A stretch of DNA of 64,000 nt from Liolophura sinensis (GCF_032854445.1 NC_088307.1:1862001-1926000), one strand, 5' to 3'. Shown: positions 46,206 through 58,254, counted from the stretch's first letter. Notes: generated by a model not told the origin, from the sequence alone. A program made the numbers and translations.

Positions 46206-46984
46206 ATAAACCTCGAGCCATACAGCGCTCAGCGCTCTACAGGCGTCTTAGCCAAAGGTCGGGGGGGGGGGGGGGGGGGGGGGTCCAAGAGTTCTACCAA
46301 AATAAAGGCATCAACCAAAATAATCACGGGTTTGAGCTTACCCATGTAAACTGATTTCTTAATCCTGGAGATAACTGAACCGCGACGTGTGCCTAAATAA
46401 GTTTCAAGGTTGTGTATATGAGACATTGGAAACGTGACCAGTTTCTTATCCTCTTACAATAATTAAACAAAAGCCAGTTTGCGAAAGAAACATAAGCTAA
46501 TTCAGGTGTCCTTACCTTTCCCTAGATAACCCGAGGTTAGTGGACTCATTATTTCTTTGGTTGGTGTTTGCAACCCTTTACTCAAGATTATTTCAAGATT
46601 AATATTTTCAAGATTAGATGGTTATCTTGTTCTTGGTTGCGCAAATCTCACAAAACCTCCGCTCTTCGCAAGGCACTGGATATACCATCTGACTTCAAGC
46701 CGCAGCCTAACCAGTGAAGACTGAAACCAAGCCTGCGACTTCATTGGTCAGTTAGTGTTATAGTCAGCCCCGGCGTCAGTGACGGCTTCAAGCGATTTGC
46801 ACCTGTGCAGGTAACGTTATACAAGTCGGGTGATGATAGTTATACGCACATGATGTCAGATGATAACAGTTATACGCACATGATAGTTATAGGCATGTCA
46901 TATGGTGGCACATATATGACATTTTATTTACTTTTTGTTAGTTTTGTAACGTTTTCATTGATTTCCACCCATGCCGGTGAAAAC
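46206..46984. other. Homopolymer, SINE scrap, otherwise blank
   Basis: A G run of about 24 bases lies at 46260. Its length in the assembly is unreliable. About 46550-46605 (TTTGGTTGGTGTTTGCAACC; CTCAAGATTATTTCAAG) is a decayed family-1 end. A short TTATACGCACATGAT repeat lies at about 46840-46885. Confidence 0.45.
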
Positions 46985-47577
46985 AATTTTCACCTCGGTA
47001 AAATCAGATCTTACCTAGGTAAAATCAGTTCCCCTTGGGTAAAATTAGTTCTCACATGGGTAAAATCAGCTCCCCTTGGGTAAAATCTGCTCCTCTTCGG
47101 TAAAATCAGTTCTCACCTGGGTAAAATCAGTTCCCCTTGGGTAAAATCAGTTCTCACCTGGGGTAAAACCAGTTCCCCTTGGTTAAAACCAGTTCTCACC
47201 TAGGCAAAATCATCTTCTCTTGGGTAAAATCAGTTCTCACCCGGGTAAAACCAGTTCCCCATGGGTGAAACCAGTTCCCCTTGGGTAAAGTCAGTTCTCA
47301 CATGGGTAAAATCAGCTCCTCTTGAGTAAAATCAGCTCCTCTTGGGTAAAAATCAGTTCCTCTTGGGTAAAATCAGTTCTCCCGTGGGTAAAATCAGCTC
47401 CTCTTGGGTAAAATCATCTTCTCTTGGGTAAAATCAGTTCCCCTTGGGTAAAATTAGTTCTCACGTGGGTAAAATCAGCTCCTCTTGGGTAAAATAAGTT
47501 CCTCTTGGGTAAAATCAGTTGTCACCTGGGTAAAATTAGTTCTCACCTGGGTAAAATTAGTTCTCACATGGATGAAA
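46985..47577. repeat. 21-bp tandem array, about 27 copies
   Basis: Units contain GGGTAAAATCAG followed by TTCTCACCT, TTCCCCTT or CTCCTCTT. The mix of three endings gives longer composite periods. Confidence 0.95.
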
Positions 47578-48378
47578 AGTCCAGTTTTAATTTTAGCTCA
47601 ATCAATTTTCTCCGTGGTCCGTCTGCTCTAAATAATTTTTTGAAAATGTAAGCAAAAATAGTTGCATAACATTTTTGACCAGTCACATGGTACAAGACAT
47701 TTTTTACCTTCAGTGTTTTTTGCTTTTTTCAATGTAGTCCCCATTTATCGTCGAAAAATCCCGTTTATAGGTGTTAGCATATACGGAAGTTATACGGAAA
47801 GATGACGGGTTCGCCCGACCCAGGAATTACACTTCGTCACCTTTTCATCACCTCTGATAGCAGGGATTAGCAGAATTTAAACAACCGTGAAGATATATCT
47901 ATGTAAATTTTGATTCAGGTTTTCTGCCATTTTTTTTTTGTTTGTTTTTTTTTTGTTTGTTTGTTTGTTTGTTTGTTTGTTTGTTTGTACATAAACAGCG
48001 GTGTGTAGACATCCTTTGTGCCAGCAATTTGACTTATAGCACACACAGCAGGAGACTGTCCTTTGAAGTTATATCACGACATCTGAAGATTAAACCAGGC
48101 ACTCGGGCAGACATTAACGATGGGGAGTTACCGGTTAGTTATACACAGCAACTAGACGTTAAAACTACATGTATATTCTTTACAACAGAAAAATATACTC
48201 CAAAAATGGAGAAAACAAGTAAAGTAAAATGCCACACGTTTGATTACATCACTCCCTGGAGACAGTATTTCTATAAATAATATGAATGCCGTCTTTATAC
48301 ATTTATGGTTGGTTGAAGTTTATCAACATAAATTTTGCCGGAAACAGATTAAATATAATTGAGCTCAATTATTTTGTT
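47578..48378. other. Non-coding, with T and TTTG tract
   Basis: A T/TTTG microsatellite lies at 47931-47990. The frame starting within it (to 48280) is not supported by any domain. Confidence 0.45.
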
Positions 48379-48530
48379 AATGACCCAGGAGCCTCTCAAC
48401 AATGCGGTCTCTGTGAGTTCAAGTCCAGCTCATGCTGGGTTCCTCTCCGGCCGTAAGTGGGAAGGTCTGTCCAACAACCTGCGGATGGTCGTGGGTTTCC
48501 CCCGGGCTCTGCCCGGTTTCCTCCCACCAT
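48379..48530 (+). repeat. SINE family 1, cut by assembly gap
   Basis: GACCCAGGAGCCTCTCAACA, B box GAGTTCAAGTCCAGC, GCGGATGGTCGTGGGTTTCC, CCCGGTTTCCTCCCACCAT, then N. Very little diverged. The sequence stops where other copies continue, so the gap is probably due to failure to assemble a young repeat. Confidence 0.95.
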
Positions 48531-48730
48531 NNNNNNNNNNNNNNNNNNNNNNNNNNNNNNNNNNNNNNNNNNNNNNNNNNNNNNNNNNNNNNNNNNNNNN
48601 NNNNNNNNNNNNNNNNNNNNNNNNNNNNNNNNNNNNNNNNNNNNNNNNNNNNNNNNNNNNNNNNNNNNNNNNNNNNNNNNNNNNNNNNNNNNNNNNNNNN
48701 NNNNNNNNNNNNNNNNNNNNNNNNNNNNNN
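48531..48730. other. Assembly gap (200 N)
   Basis: A run of exactly 200 Ns, probably a placeholder length. Its left edge is inside a SINE. The right flank does not resume the SINE. Confidence 1.
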
Positions 48731-49784
48731 GCTAGGTATTTGGTTCTGGAACTAGAAATTTGGACACTTTTTTCTTTAGCTAATACTAATCAGGTGAACA
48801 AAATTTCAATTTCTAAAGCTGGAAAATAAGCTTCATGATCGTATTTCAATTTCTGAAATACTTCAGTCAGAAATGGCCTTGCGGAATCTGCTCTCGTGGA
48901 CAAATGCTCTGCATATACATCACACGATTTTTGTATTCTATGAATCTACAAAATGTGTATACCCTTCACACTTAAATTACATGAGTAATACCTTGTTTTT
49001 CAGCATGATTTGTATTCTTTTAACAACTTAAGTCCACTAGTAAATACGTATGCTTTTATCACTGGATATTTTTTTAAATGGTATATTTTTAACGGTTAAA
49101 ATTTTACAATTGCTGTATATTTTGTGTAGTGTTATAGCACATGAGGTAATTATCCCATACGTGGAAGGACACGTTTGTCTAAGCAACTGAATGGATGGAT
49201 ATAAGCGTCATTTAACGGTACAGTATATTAAATCTTCATGGCGTATTTAATGAAGACGGGAGGCCATGCAGCTGCTCAGAGCTGTATTAGGTGTAAAGCG
49301 CAATACTAAATCACCGTTTGTGTTGTATTAAAATTAAGACTTACATAAGGATTTACGCCTCGGTTAGCATTCCCTAGACATTTGAGCAAGCAGTCACAAG
49401 AAGCTGTAATTCTGACGCTAAACTGCTTCACGTGTATAGGCATGGGTTTCATAGGCGCGTCAACCCTCCGAGATTTGTTCTGCTTATAGATCGTGTTTGT
49501 TATCAAACACTCAATCTGTTATGTTCATCGATAACATAATTTGTAACATAATTTCTATCACCATCCAACGCGTGATTAAAATTAATGGTTTGTCACGGTT
49601 AATAATTTCAGTTCCCCCATAAAAAAATATAAGTTTTGCCAATAAAAAAGCCAACAGTTCACACTTAATTGCAACATCGACCTTGAAATATAAGCGAATG
49701 TGAATTTTTAAGTTCTTTTATACGCAATCCTGAATGGCAAATTCAGTTTTATACCAGGCATGGTCTCGCATCCAGTAGTGATAA
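48731..49784. other. AT-rich non-coding stretch
   Basis: No gene or repeat family recognised. Confidence 0.45.
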
Positions 49785-50140
49785 ACAGGTCATATCCCAA
49801 TTTCTTGTCGTAGGTTATGTGTGACCAGATGCCTATTACCAAATTCTCGTGACCGGTTCTATTTGACCAGCTCCATATTACTAAATACTCGTCACAGATT
49901 ATGTGACAACATGCATATTACCAACTTCTCGTCATGATGTGTAAACAGATGCCTATTTAGAACTTTTCGTCGCAGATTATTTGTGACCAGGGCCTAGATT
50001 CACAAAGATGTCGCACATGTACCATTATCGCACATATACGGCAAATGTACGATAAAAAAATGTGAAACTGGGCTCAGATGCCTATTATCAACTTCCCGTC
50101 GCACGTTATGTGTGACCAGATGCCTATTATCACGTTTAGT
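49785..50140. repeat. Degenerate tandem array of about 52 bp, with an insertion
   Basis: The phrase TGTGACCAGATGCCTATTA and then CTCGTCGCAGATTATG recurs about six times in diverged form. The array is interrupted at 49990-50075 by a foldback element. Confidence 0.7.
49990..50075. mobile_element. 86-bp foldback/MITE insertion
   Basis: Left end GGGCCTAGATTCACAAAG, right end TGTGAAACTGGGCTC. The reverse complement of the right end matches the left at most positions of the first 15. It splits the array phrase GTGACCAGATGCC, so the empty site can be read from neighbouring repeats. No more than one or two bases are duplicated. Confidence 0.6.
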
Positions 50141-50786
50141 TCTACTGAAATTCCGGAACATTGCTGTGACCATGTTAAACAAACATTATATAAGTGCATG
50201 GACAGTTGGTAAAACAACGTTTTACTCTTTGCGCTGAATTAAGATTATAATTATCTTTATAATTTTATAATTTAGTGTAGAAATCTCTCGACACGAAGAT
50301 CAAGAAGAATGACATATATGTATTCACGTGCGAAAAAGCAAAAAGGTCTGGAAAGGTGTGCGCCGAGACAATGAGGTACGAGTTTGCCGACATGCAGGTG
50401 TCTAGAAGATGTCAGGATGGCCTTTGTGTCTTTTAATGACGGAGGTGTAAGAAGGTGTTCTTTGTTTTGTGGATATATATTATGACACCTGTGGGAGCAG
50501 ATGAATTCAGGTGATAATGAACAGTATTATACCCTTTTTTTTAAATAACTTTCTTTTTTCACAACATTTTCCAACAGAAAGCTGTATATACACCATTAAC
50601 AAAGATAATGGTTGTTTTTTTTTTTAGGATCTTATCAATCCAAGAAACAAGATTACATGGTGCGGAGTTTTGTCATTTCCGAAATGATTATACATCGTAT
50701 TTGTATTACCTCGCTTGAGGCATTAGGCCTGGCAATGGCATTTTTCCGCATAGGGTCAACGGAGAGCGCAAATCAAAAAGGTGTAG
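50141..50786. other. Non-coding stretch, nothing recognised
   Basis: AT-rich. The frame at 50612-50833 has no domain and runs into the inverted repeat that follows. Confidence 0.4.
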
Positions 50787-51587
50787 TCTCATTTCGCCTA
50801 CTTCTTTTGTTTGAAATTAGAAATTGGAGGTAGGCGAAATGATAATCCCCAAGGTGTGAAGATAACCATTTAATGGGATTAAAACTCCAGGGTGTAATCC
50901 GATTAAACCTCAGGGACCGTGTGGACAAAAGAATGACCCAAAGATGGACGCATAGATCATAGTATAAAACATATTGTTAGGAATGTAATACATAAGAGTG
51001 GTAAATAGATAAGTGATAAATGATGACAGTTAAAAATTACAAGTGTAGCAAGAACGATGTTTTTAAGGATAGTTTTCTTCACGTCTTGAACTTTTCTGCT
51101 GAAAGAACTCGCCGTGTGTTCGTGGGGTTTCTCTCCAACGTGAGAGAGTATACGATTTTTTGTCGAAACCGTAGCTTTGCAATTCGCAACTTTACATTTC
51201 CATGATTCCCAATCAGATTTTTTTCTGTTCAGTCGGTATTCGTAATTATTCCACACAAGAGTTACCCCACCTCTCGTAGTTGGTATGAATTCAAGTTGTG
51301 CTTGCACTGCTGCCATGATGTTACTTAATGATTGTCTCGACGTCTGTGATCGTATTTATTGTGATAAGTGAGTAAAGTTCTGCCAGTGTCACTCTGATGC
51401 AAACGGTATTCACCATCAAGACTTCAGTGAGCATTGCGCTTCTACTAAGTTCACTCAGCCGATGAGTGAGAGACGCTCAGTAGGAACCCATTAGGGGGCG
51501 TGCCCCCAACCATCTACAGGATGCCTGTCCGAAAAATCTGAAGTAGGCGAAATGAGACTCATAAAGGTGTGAAAGTAGGCGAAATGA
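50787..51587. mobile_element. Inverted-repeat unit carrying a FLYWCH ORF
   Basis: A 19-bp block GTCTCATTTCGCCTACTTC at 50787-50805 recurs as its perfect reverse complement at 51540-51558, on the other side of the FLYWCH frame. The 13-bp core is present twice more: GTAGGCGAAATGA at 50830-50842 (a local hairpin with the left copy) and at 51575-51587. Both sides also carry AAGGTGTGAA (50851 and 51564). Such clustered terminal and subterminal repeats are typical of DNA transposons. Boundaries and superfamily are uncertain. Confidence 0.5.
50957..51316 (-). CDS. FLYWCH zinc-finger domain protein, probably one exon
   Basis: From an ATG at 51316 the frame reads MAAVQAQLEFIPTTRGG and then a complete FLYWCH-type zinc finger. 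It has the W-x2-YEYRLNRK strand, WKCKVANCKA (two zinc-binding cysteines, residues about 41-46) and HEH (two histidines, about 65-67). FLYWCH domains bind DNA and occur in insect mod(mdg4)-type proteins and in many proteins linked to MULE transposases. After about residue 85 the sequence turns into hydrophobic, AT-driven residues before the stop at 50957, so the true exon probably ends earlier at an unseen splice site. Or this is the whole of a truncated transposon gene. It lies between inverted repeats (50787-51558), which favours a mobile origin. Confidence 0.7.
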   Translation of the reverse strand: MAAVQAQLEFIPTTRGGVTLVWNNYEYRLNRKKSDWESWKCKVANCKATVSTKNRILSHVGEKPHEHTASSFSRKVQDVKKTILKNIVLATLVIFNCHHLSLIYLPLLCITFLTICFIL

Positions 51588-52660
51588 GGCTAAACCATCA
51601 AAAAAGCAGAGTTAACCCCATGCTATTTAACACAGTAGGAATGGAGAAATATTTTCCCAGGGAAATGCTTCGGTAGAAAAGTTTTATTTGTGATTCCAAA
51701 GTATATCACCCATAAAATACTCATTCACAGTTTACCTTTAAGTTCTATTCAGTTGTTAACATATATAAGCCTATTCATTTCACACTGAGTCTCCTGTGTT
51801 TACCAGCCATGCATGATTAGTAATTCATGGGAAATTTTTCAATTCCTGAATTTTTGTATGTATTTGTATAAGACAAAACAAATTCAATGCTATCTGTTAA
51901 ACTCTGCGTGCTGTTTTTACAAACAAAAAATGTTGTCAAAGATGGTTTCCTTAATTTTAAAATTTATTATACTACTGTTTCTGATTTTTTTTGAGGGGGG
52001 GGGGGGGAATTGTTGATTAGCGCCATATGCAGAAGATTGTTTCACATGTACGAAGGCAACTGATATTAATTAGTTTGGATCCATAGTTATATCGTATACC
52101 ATAACATAATAATTGTTAAACTAATTGTTCTCTTAATTATACTGGTATATGTATTATTTTCCCTAGTAAATTTTCACTATGTATATGTACAGCCCTATAG
52201 ATCCCCGGACCTGCCTTTTTATTTACATGTATATAGGTTCTCCGTGTCAGAAAATATGGAATGTCAAAGCTTTTCTATATCCGCAATACGAATCCTCAGA
52301 CTTATATCAAGCATAAAAATTCCCATATAAAATGCCTAGCATAGCTGCTAGTTACAATCTATGCGATAAAATATTCCAAATAATTCAAAGTGCATTATAG
52401 CAATTTAGGAGTGTAAAGGATTTTACGAATGGTAAGAAAATGTTTCTGTTAATACATTAAATGCATGCAGACATATCACGAATGTGTATCTATCGTAAAC
52501 CAATCGTAAACCACATACGTAGAATTAATACTCTTGATGCTTCTGCAATATTCTGCCTTACAGTATTATATTAAAATAAATTATATTACATTACATTAAA
52601 ATCACTGAATCATTGTTAGACTATCTCTGCTTAAGCGTTGGTGCTAGGGGCGTGTAATTT
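51588..52660. other. AT-rich non-coding stretch
   Basis: A G run lies at about 51998-52008. No gene or repeat family recognised. Confidence 0.45.
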
Positions 52661-52890
52661 GCTATTATATTTGAGGATTTACACGAACAGTTAGAATAAA
52701 ACCCTAACTGAGGTAAATTGGCAAGAAGCCGTATATTACCATTTTCGTGTGAGCATTTGCCAATTGGTTGACACTGTCGACGCTGCTCTGGTTTTACTCT
52801 CTTTGCTGTAAATGTTGCGACCAAACAGATCGCATAACAGCCGTCCACCAAAATGGACGTTCCATGCCAATTCCAAAAACGACGTTTAAC
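52661..52890 (+). repeat. Dispersed repeats A and B together
   Basis: 52670-52770 (GAACAGTTAGAATAAAACCC; TAACTGAGGTAAATTGG) matches 63660-63770. 52835-52890 (CACCAAAATGGACGTTCCAT; AAAAACGACGTTTAAC) matches 45935-45990. The arrangement suggests one element of at least 220 bp, of which the other two loci keep different parts. Confidence 0.65.
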
Positions 52891-54621
52891 ACAAACCACC
52901 ATAGAACTAAGAAAGTACATGCATATAAAGTACGAAATCAGGACGGAAACATACATAGAGAAGCAACTGAGGATTTCAAGTCTTTTGTTATTTCGGTAAA
53001 CTTTCTACAACTTGAAATAAACCCATCAAAGAAGTCCAACATGTGGTATATAAAGGCCTATGTGTCACTGATCGGATGGTGAGAACAGATTCGCCCATAA
53101 ATTTTTGTGGAGGTGATTTGTGATCTCTCCCGTTTGAGAACTTCATTTTTTCGGACAGAAATTGTTCTTGATATGAACGTTTATTCGAATCCGCGTGGGT
53201 AGCATTAATGCCATCATGTTATGCCAGCATGTCAGGCACCGATACGTCAGTCGGCTGGATAAAAATAACGTGTCAACTTTATCTAGTATACAATAAAGAT
53301 TTCTATCATGTGCGAAATTGTGACGCCACAATTCGATTTTGTAATGGAGATAGGTGGAGATGTTGAAAAATATATAACAGAGATAAAATCAGTTGAAGAA
53401 ATTTAACAAAAATTGCAGTTCTAGTTTTTGCTGGACAAATCGGGCTATCCGGAAGTTGTTTTTCTACCTTCATTTTGGGAGAGTTGGAATGTCACGTTGG
53501 GTGATAAAATCTCTGGTCCTGTGAAGATAATGCGCCTAAACGTTCGGCATGTTAGGTTGTGAAAATGCTTGGTATAACTCCGTACATACTAGTATACTAG
53601 TGTGCACAATGGCACGCCTGTCGCAGACTTAAAACGACTTCATCAGTCAATACATAATAAATGTAAATTATGTCATTGTGAAATTTTAATTATGCTTGTC
53701 TTGATTGCTAATCTAAAAATATAATTATCTAAATAAATATGCTCAGCACGTCTTGAAATGTACATTCAGGACTATTAAAACGTTAACATTCTGATTGCGC
53801 CTTAATCAAATGTCCTTGATAACTCCGGTATGCAGAAACTATTCATTTTCAAAAGTTCATCATTCAAATCTTAATGTCTCCCATTTTTCTTGCTCCAAAA
53901 CAGCAGTGGTGTCAGCCAAAGAAGGTGTCGTATTCAGCGTTATCATTTGGCATTTCTGCACTATGTGAGGTCAGTATGACATTATTTTTACCTTAGGTAT
54001 GTGACATAATGACTCACTGATTGCACCAATTAATCTGAATTGTTCGATCCTTGTACAAGGTATGGAACAAGATATCTTTTCCACTTTTTCTCCACACACT
54101 TGCGCTGTGTTCACAAAAATGAAAACATGCAGCAAAGTGTTTGCACACTTTATTAAGTTATAGTGGTACTGTAAGTTTGAAATCAAAGTTTATTTAATTC
54201 ATTTATTTAAGTTTATTAAGAAATTCTACACATATATGCCGTAAACACGGAGCAATATTCACTGTTATCCAATTCTGTTTTAAAGTTCTCAAAACTATTA
54301 ACGTTGTGTAGACAATAACATGTACAGTGCTAATAATACAATAGTGCAAATACCGGTAAATTTCACACGTGATCATAAATAAAATTAAAAAGTGAAACTC
54401 TGTTATCGGCATCATCATACACATCTGCTATTAGCGGTTGACACTTGTACGTCGGTATCAATTACAATCAAGGCCTTAGCCAATTTCAATGAAGCTACCA
54501 GATTCACAGAAAATAAAAAGATAAAGTATGACATCCTGGCTATACAATGTATAAAGTTGACAGAGATGCCTACAATCTACAATTACAGGTGTATTAATGC
54601 ATGTTACTAATTTGCTCCTAC
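52891..54621. other. Non-coding stretch, nothing recognised
   Basis: AT-rich. No frame with a domain or convincing splice context was seen. Confidence 0.4.
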
Positions 54622-54738
54622 CTGACACTCGCCAGCACGACAACACCCTATTCCGATAATGACAACACGGACAGGTGTACATCGAGTTGACATCAAAGCC
54701 ATGCCGCCCCGTGTGTTTGTTATCCCACCCTCTGTGCT
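54622..54738 (-). CDS. Candidate internal exon, cysteine-rich
   Basis: On the - strand, TTCGTGTCTTCCAG precedes and GTGTCAG/GTAGGAGC follows a 117-bp segment open in one frame: HRGWDNKHTGRHGFDVNS, then MYTCPCCHYRNRVLSCWRVS. Both ends fall in phase 1, so it is a symmetric exon of the kind often shuffled among extracellular proteins. Four cysteines lie within 15 residues. I do not recognise the family. Flanking exons are not identified. The composition is clearly richer in GC than its surroundings. Confidence 0.35.
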
Positions 54739-55656
54739 CTGGAAGACACGAACATAAGGAATATAATAACCGTGCACAATTATCCACTGTCCCCGCCATC
54801 CTTAAATTCCGCCTTAGTAACACAGGTAAAGAATACACACCTGCATGGGCTCGTGTCATTTTGACAAGGATCAGTGAAGGCAGTTCTGACGTTCAAACTA
54901 TATGTAATCTCACATTCACTATTGTTGAAAATAACTACCTGGAATTTAAACTCATACTCTGTCTTTAGGATCTAAACTTATGTTCAAAATGCACATTTAC
55001 TGTAACACATCATTCTGTAAATCTGGCGAGCCAGGTAAATACTCTTAAACCATTTTAAATATGGAATAAACAAAATGTTTTGAGGCTTTTGATATTTCAC
55101 GCACGTAATATTAAGGAGTATTGGAGACCTTTCATGAACATTTCGGCACCATGGGCGTAATATATATAATATTAAAACAGCAAATTATAAAAAAAAACAG
55201 TATTTGCCAATAATATAGAAATTCCCAGACACTATCCAGTCTGACATTGTACATTAAATATGTAATTATTTCAAATGTTTAAAACATAAAACTTTGACAC
55301 TTTACACACATTATACATAAATGTATATCAGACATCTGTCATTAAAATTTCAGAAGGATATGCGACGTGGTATTAAATCAGCGGCGAATTCAAACCCTGA
55401 AGTGTATCGGATCTCTGTCTGCATTCGCACATTTCTGGCATGCACTTTTAAATCTGTTGCTGTTTAAAAACTATTTCATTTACGAGGTTGAAATTTTCAT
55501 GACAGTTTTCTACTATTTATTAAATGATGTTTGTGAAATATGTCATAAATGTTTTAAACATTTTAAATAATTGCGAGGGTTATCGATTATGCTATAGGCA
55601 CGTCATTATTACACTGGTGTATATACTGTGTACCTGACAATATCATTGACTGATTG
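54739..55656. other. AT-rich non-coding stretch
   Basis: No supported feature. Confidence 0.4.
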
Positions 55657-55742
55657 ATTGATTTATTTGATTGGTGTTTTACGCCGTACTCAAGAATATT
55701 TCACTTATACGACGGCGACGACCGTTGTGGTGGTAGGAGACC
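55657..55742 (-). repeat. SINE family 1, 3' end
   Basis: GATTGGTGTTTTACGCCGTA, CAAGAATATTTCACTTATAC and GACGGCGACGACC. Well preserved core. Confidence 0.94.
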
Positions 55743-57244
55743 TCACTATATGGTGTATTCAGTAAAATCTTTTCTCGTTGAACGTCCCTATGTATTACGT
55801 TGAAATTATTTGTTCTTGTTCAGAGAGAAACTCCTAACTTGATCATGATGCATGTAAATACGCCCAACAAAACAGTCAGATGAGGTATGAAATCGAGATT
55901 TAGAGATTCAAACAGAAATATTTACAGTTTTTTTTTTAATGAAATGCGCTTGTCGATTAACTCTCCTGATTATGCGCCAGAAGAAAGCAGAGAATTGTCC
56001 CTTTTATCGGATTTGAATTAATGTTAAGTATAGTTATTTTATATGGCGCAATTTTTCCAGCAGGAAACCATTTTGATGGCAGAAATCAGTGCGAAAATTA
56101 TCTCTGTAAAACAATACCAAAAAATAAACACTTCAACAACACAACACTTTTTACTTTCCCTCATGCCCGTGAGATGCTGACAAATCGTCGATATATATAA
56201 CAAAACCTGAACAGCGGGGGCACGATTTAGGGTGAAAACTGGGTAAAATACTTTTAAAAAACTATTCCTGGACAGTTTTCTGTTGCTTTTCACTTACGGC
56301 AAAAACTGTTTTCTAACTTTATGTTAGAATTTATGTTCGCTTTAATGGAATAACTCTTATATTCCCAAATTCTTGAATTCTTAATTTTGTTTTTCAAGAC
56401 TGATATGTCCCGCTTAATCGTACTACCTGATTTTAGCTTTCATATTATAATGATAAATTATTCAATCAAAATTTCTTAGAAAAACCTGTCGACCACCTTT
56501 GACATGCTTCAAAATGCCGCCAACTGTAATTAACAGCTCGCGCAACAGTAATAAGACAAAAAACAAAAACTACTTATCCGTCTTATAACTTTATATCAAG
56601 ATAAGTCATGTGTGATTAAGCACGACTTCATGGTGTGACATATTAAAGTTGACACTGAATTACATCACATGTGAAAGGACACGAATATCTATATGTTTAT
56701 TCATTCGCAACAAGGTAGCCCTATTTTACAGGTGCCCGTTCCTGTATATCTGTCCCTATGCCTGCTCCGAATTTCTGATGTATACGTTCAAAGTTTCCCC
56801 CGCAGTCGTATGAGTGACTACGGCGTAAAACACCAATCATATAAATAAATCAGTTAAAATTAATATACTGGTTCTTGGAATTTGATTTAGATATTATTAT
56901 TATTATTATCCCCTTTTCAATTATCCTTTTCATTCAAAAATCAGTTGTTTTATATCATTTGTTTACATTCCATTATTAAGTTTCATTGAAAATTTGGATT
57001 TTATGTCTTTACTTTCAGTATTCCATGCAACATCATCGAAAATTGTTCCTTTTATGTTAGAAATTCCAGTGGTCTAATGTCATTGAAACATGTATATTTA
57101 ACATTGATACTTAATGCCCTCTTTCTCATATCATTTAAGAGGACATTTTTGCTTAACTGTTATTTATCTGTTTCTTTTTATATATGAAACACAACATTAC
57201 AATATTATTTACAGTTGCCCCTTTTGTTAAGTGAATTTTGTTAA
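55743..57244. other. Non-coding, with a SINE scrap
   Basis: At 56797-56850 there is a short family-1 end (CGTATGAGTGACTACGGCGT, AAAACACCAATCATATAAAT). The rest is AT-rich with no gene. Confidence 0.5.
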
Positions 57245-57390
57245 AGTGTGTATTTTGTAGCACTAAGTACGTTTAATGTAGCACCATAAAATAAGCCAAT
57301 TTGTAAAGGCTGTATAATTTAGCACCATAAAATAAGCCAATTTGTTAAGTGTGTATAATGTAGCACCGTAAAATAAGCCACATGGTTTTC
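57245..57390. repeat. Tandem repeat, about 48-bp unit, 3 copies
   Basis: GTAGCACCATAAAATAAGCC and AATTTGT recur at about 57276, 57319 and 57360, with intervening TGTGTATAATG. Confidence 0.85.
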
Positions 57391-57575
57391 GACTAGAGAT
57401 ACATGTAGTGCAGTCATGCATGTAATATACAAGACAAAACTGATTCAAATATGCAAGTATTTGTCGTCTATCACTGAATAATGACTCATGGGGCCCCAAC
57501 ACCGCTTTTCTGATAATGCTTCTGGGCCTCAACCAGGACATGTAAAAGTACGAGTCGAAGATGACCATCTTGTAA

Positions 57576-57716
57576 TACTGAGCGAACTGTCAACCAGTTA
57601 AGGTGAACTGTCAACCAGTTAAGGTGAACTGTCAACCAGTTAAGGTGAACTGTCAACCAGTTAAGGTGAACTGTCAACCAGTCAAGATGAACTGTCAAAC
57701 CACTTAAGATGACCAG
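57576..57716. repeat. 21-bp tandem array, about 6 copies
   Basis: Units read AAGGTGAACTGTCAACCAGT. The last two are diverged (AGATGAACTGTCAAACCACT). Frames across it are repeat by-products. Confidence 0.95.
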
Positions 57717-58254
57717 CATACCATACTATACATGGTATAATTAGCATGTCAAAAAAGTATCTAAATCAGTTTAATCATATTTATTTCATTCAATTTGCAT
57801 TGATATCTCTTTGGTTCACATGATTTAAGCGCTGGCTATCGGCGATTATCATGCGCTGGGTGTTCGGTACACCAGTCAAATAATTAAATAAGCAAGTGGA
57901 TGTGTCAACTTAATCTACACATCTGATAGTCATAACCAGTGTGTAATAAGATCGGACAGATAGAGTCGTGCGTGTTAGACTCAGTGATGACTAGCACCCT
58001 ATTTAGGCATCTAAGGTCTAATCCAAAAGTACAGTTTCTGATTGTCAGAAAACGGGGACACTAATGACACTGTCGTTAATTTGGTTCACGGATTATACTG
58101 AAAATAACAGCGGTGACACTAAAGCCCTTGTTCCAAGTATTGAAATTCTGGCCAGCTGAAAGTAGACAAACTGTTCCAATCTGATGTGCAAATCAGTACG
58201 TATTAAATGTGCGATGTAACATAAACTACTGATATTTGTGGGTAGCTCAAACTT
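57717..58254. other. Non-coding, with a SINE scrap
   Basis: About 57840-57895 (GTGTTCGGTACACCAGTCAA then ATAATTAAATAAG) may be a worn SINE tail. Nothing else. Confidence 0.35.

Noticed and set aside
57486-57719. ORF with NWLTVHL repeats
   Set aside because: Product of the 21-bp array.
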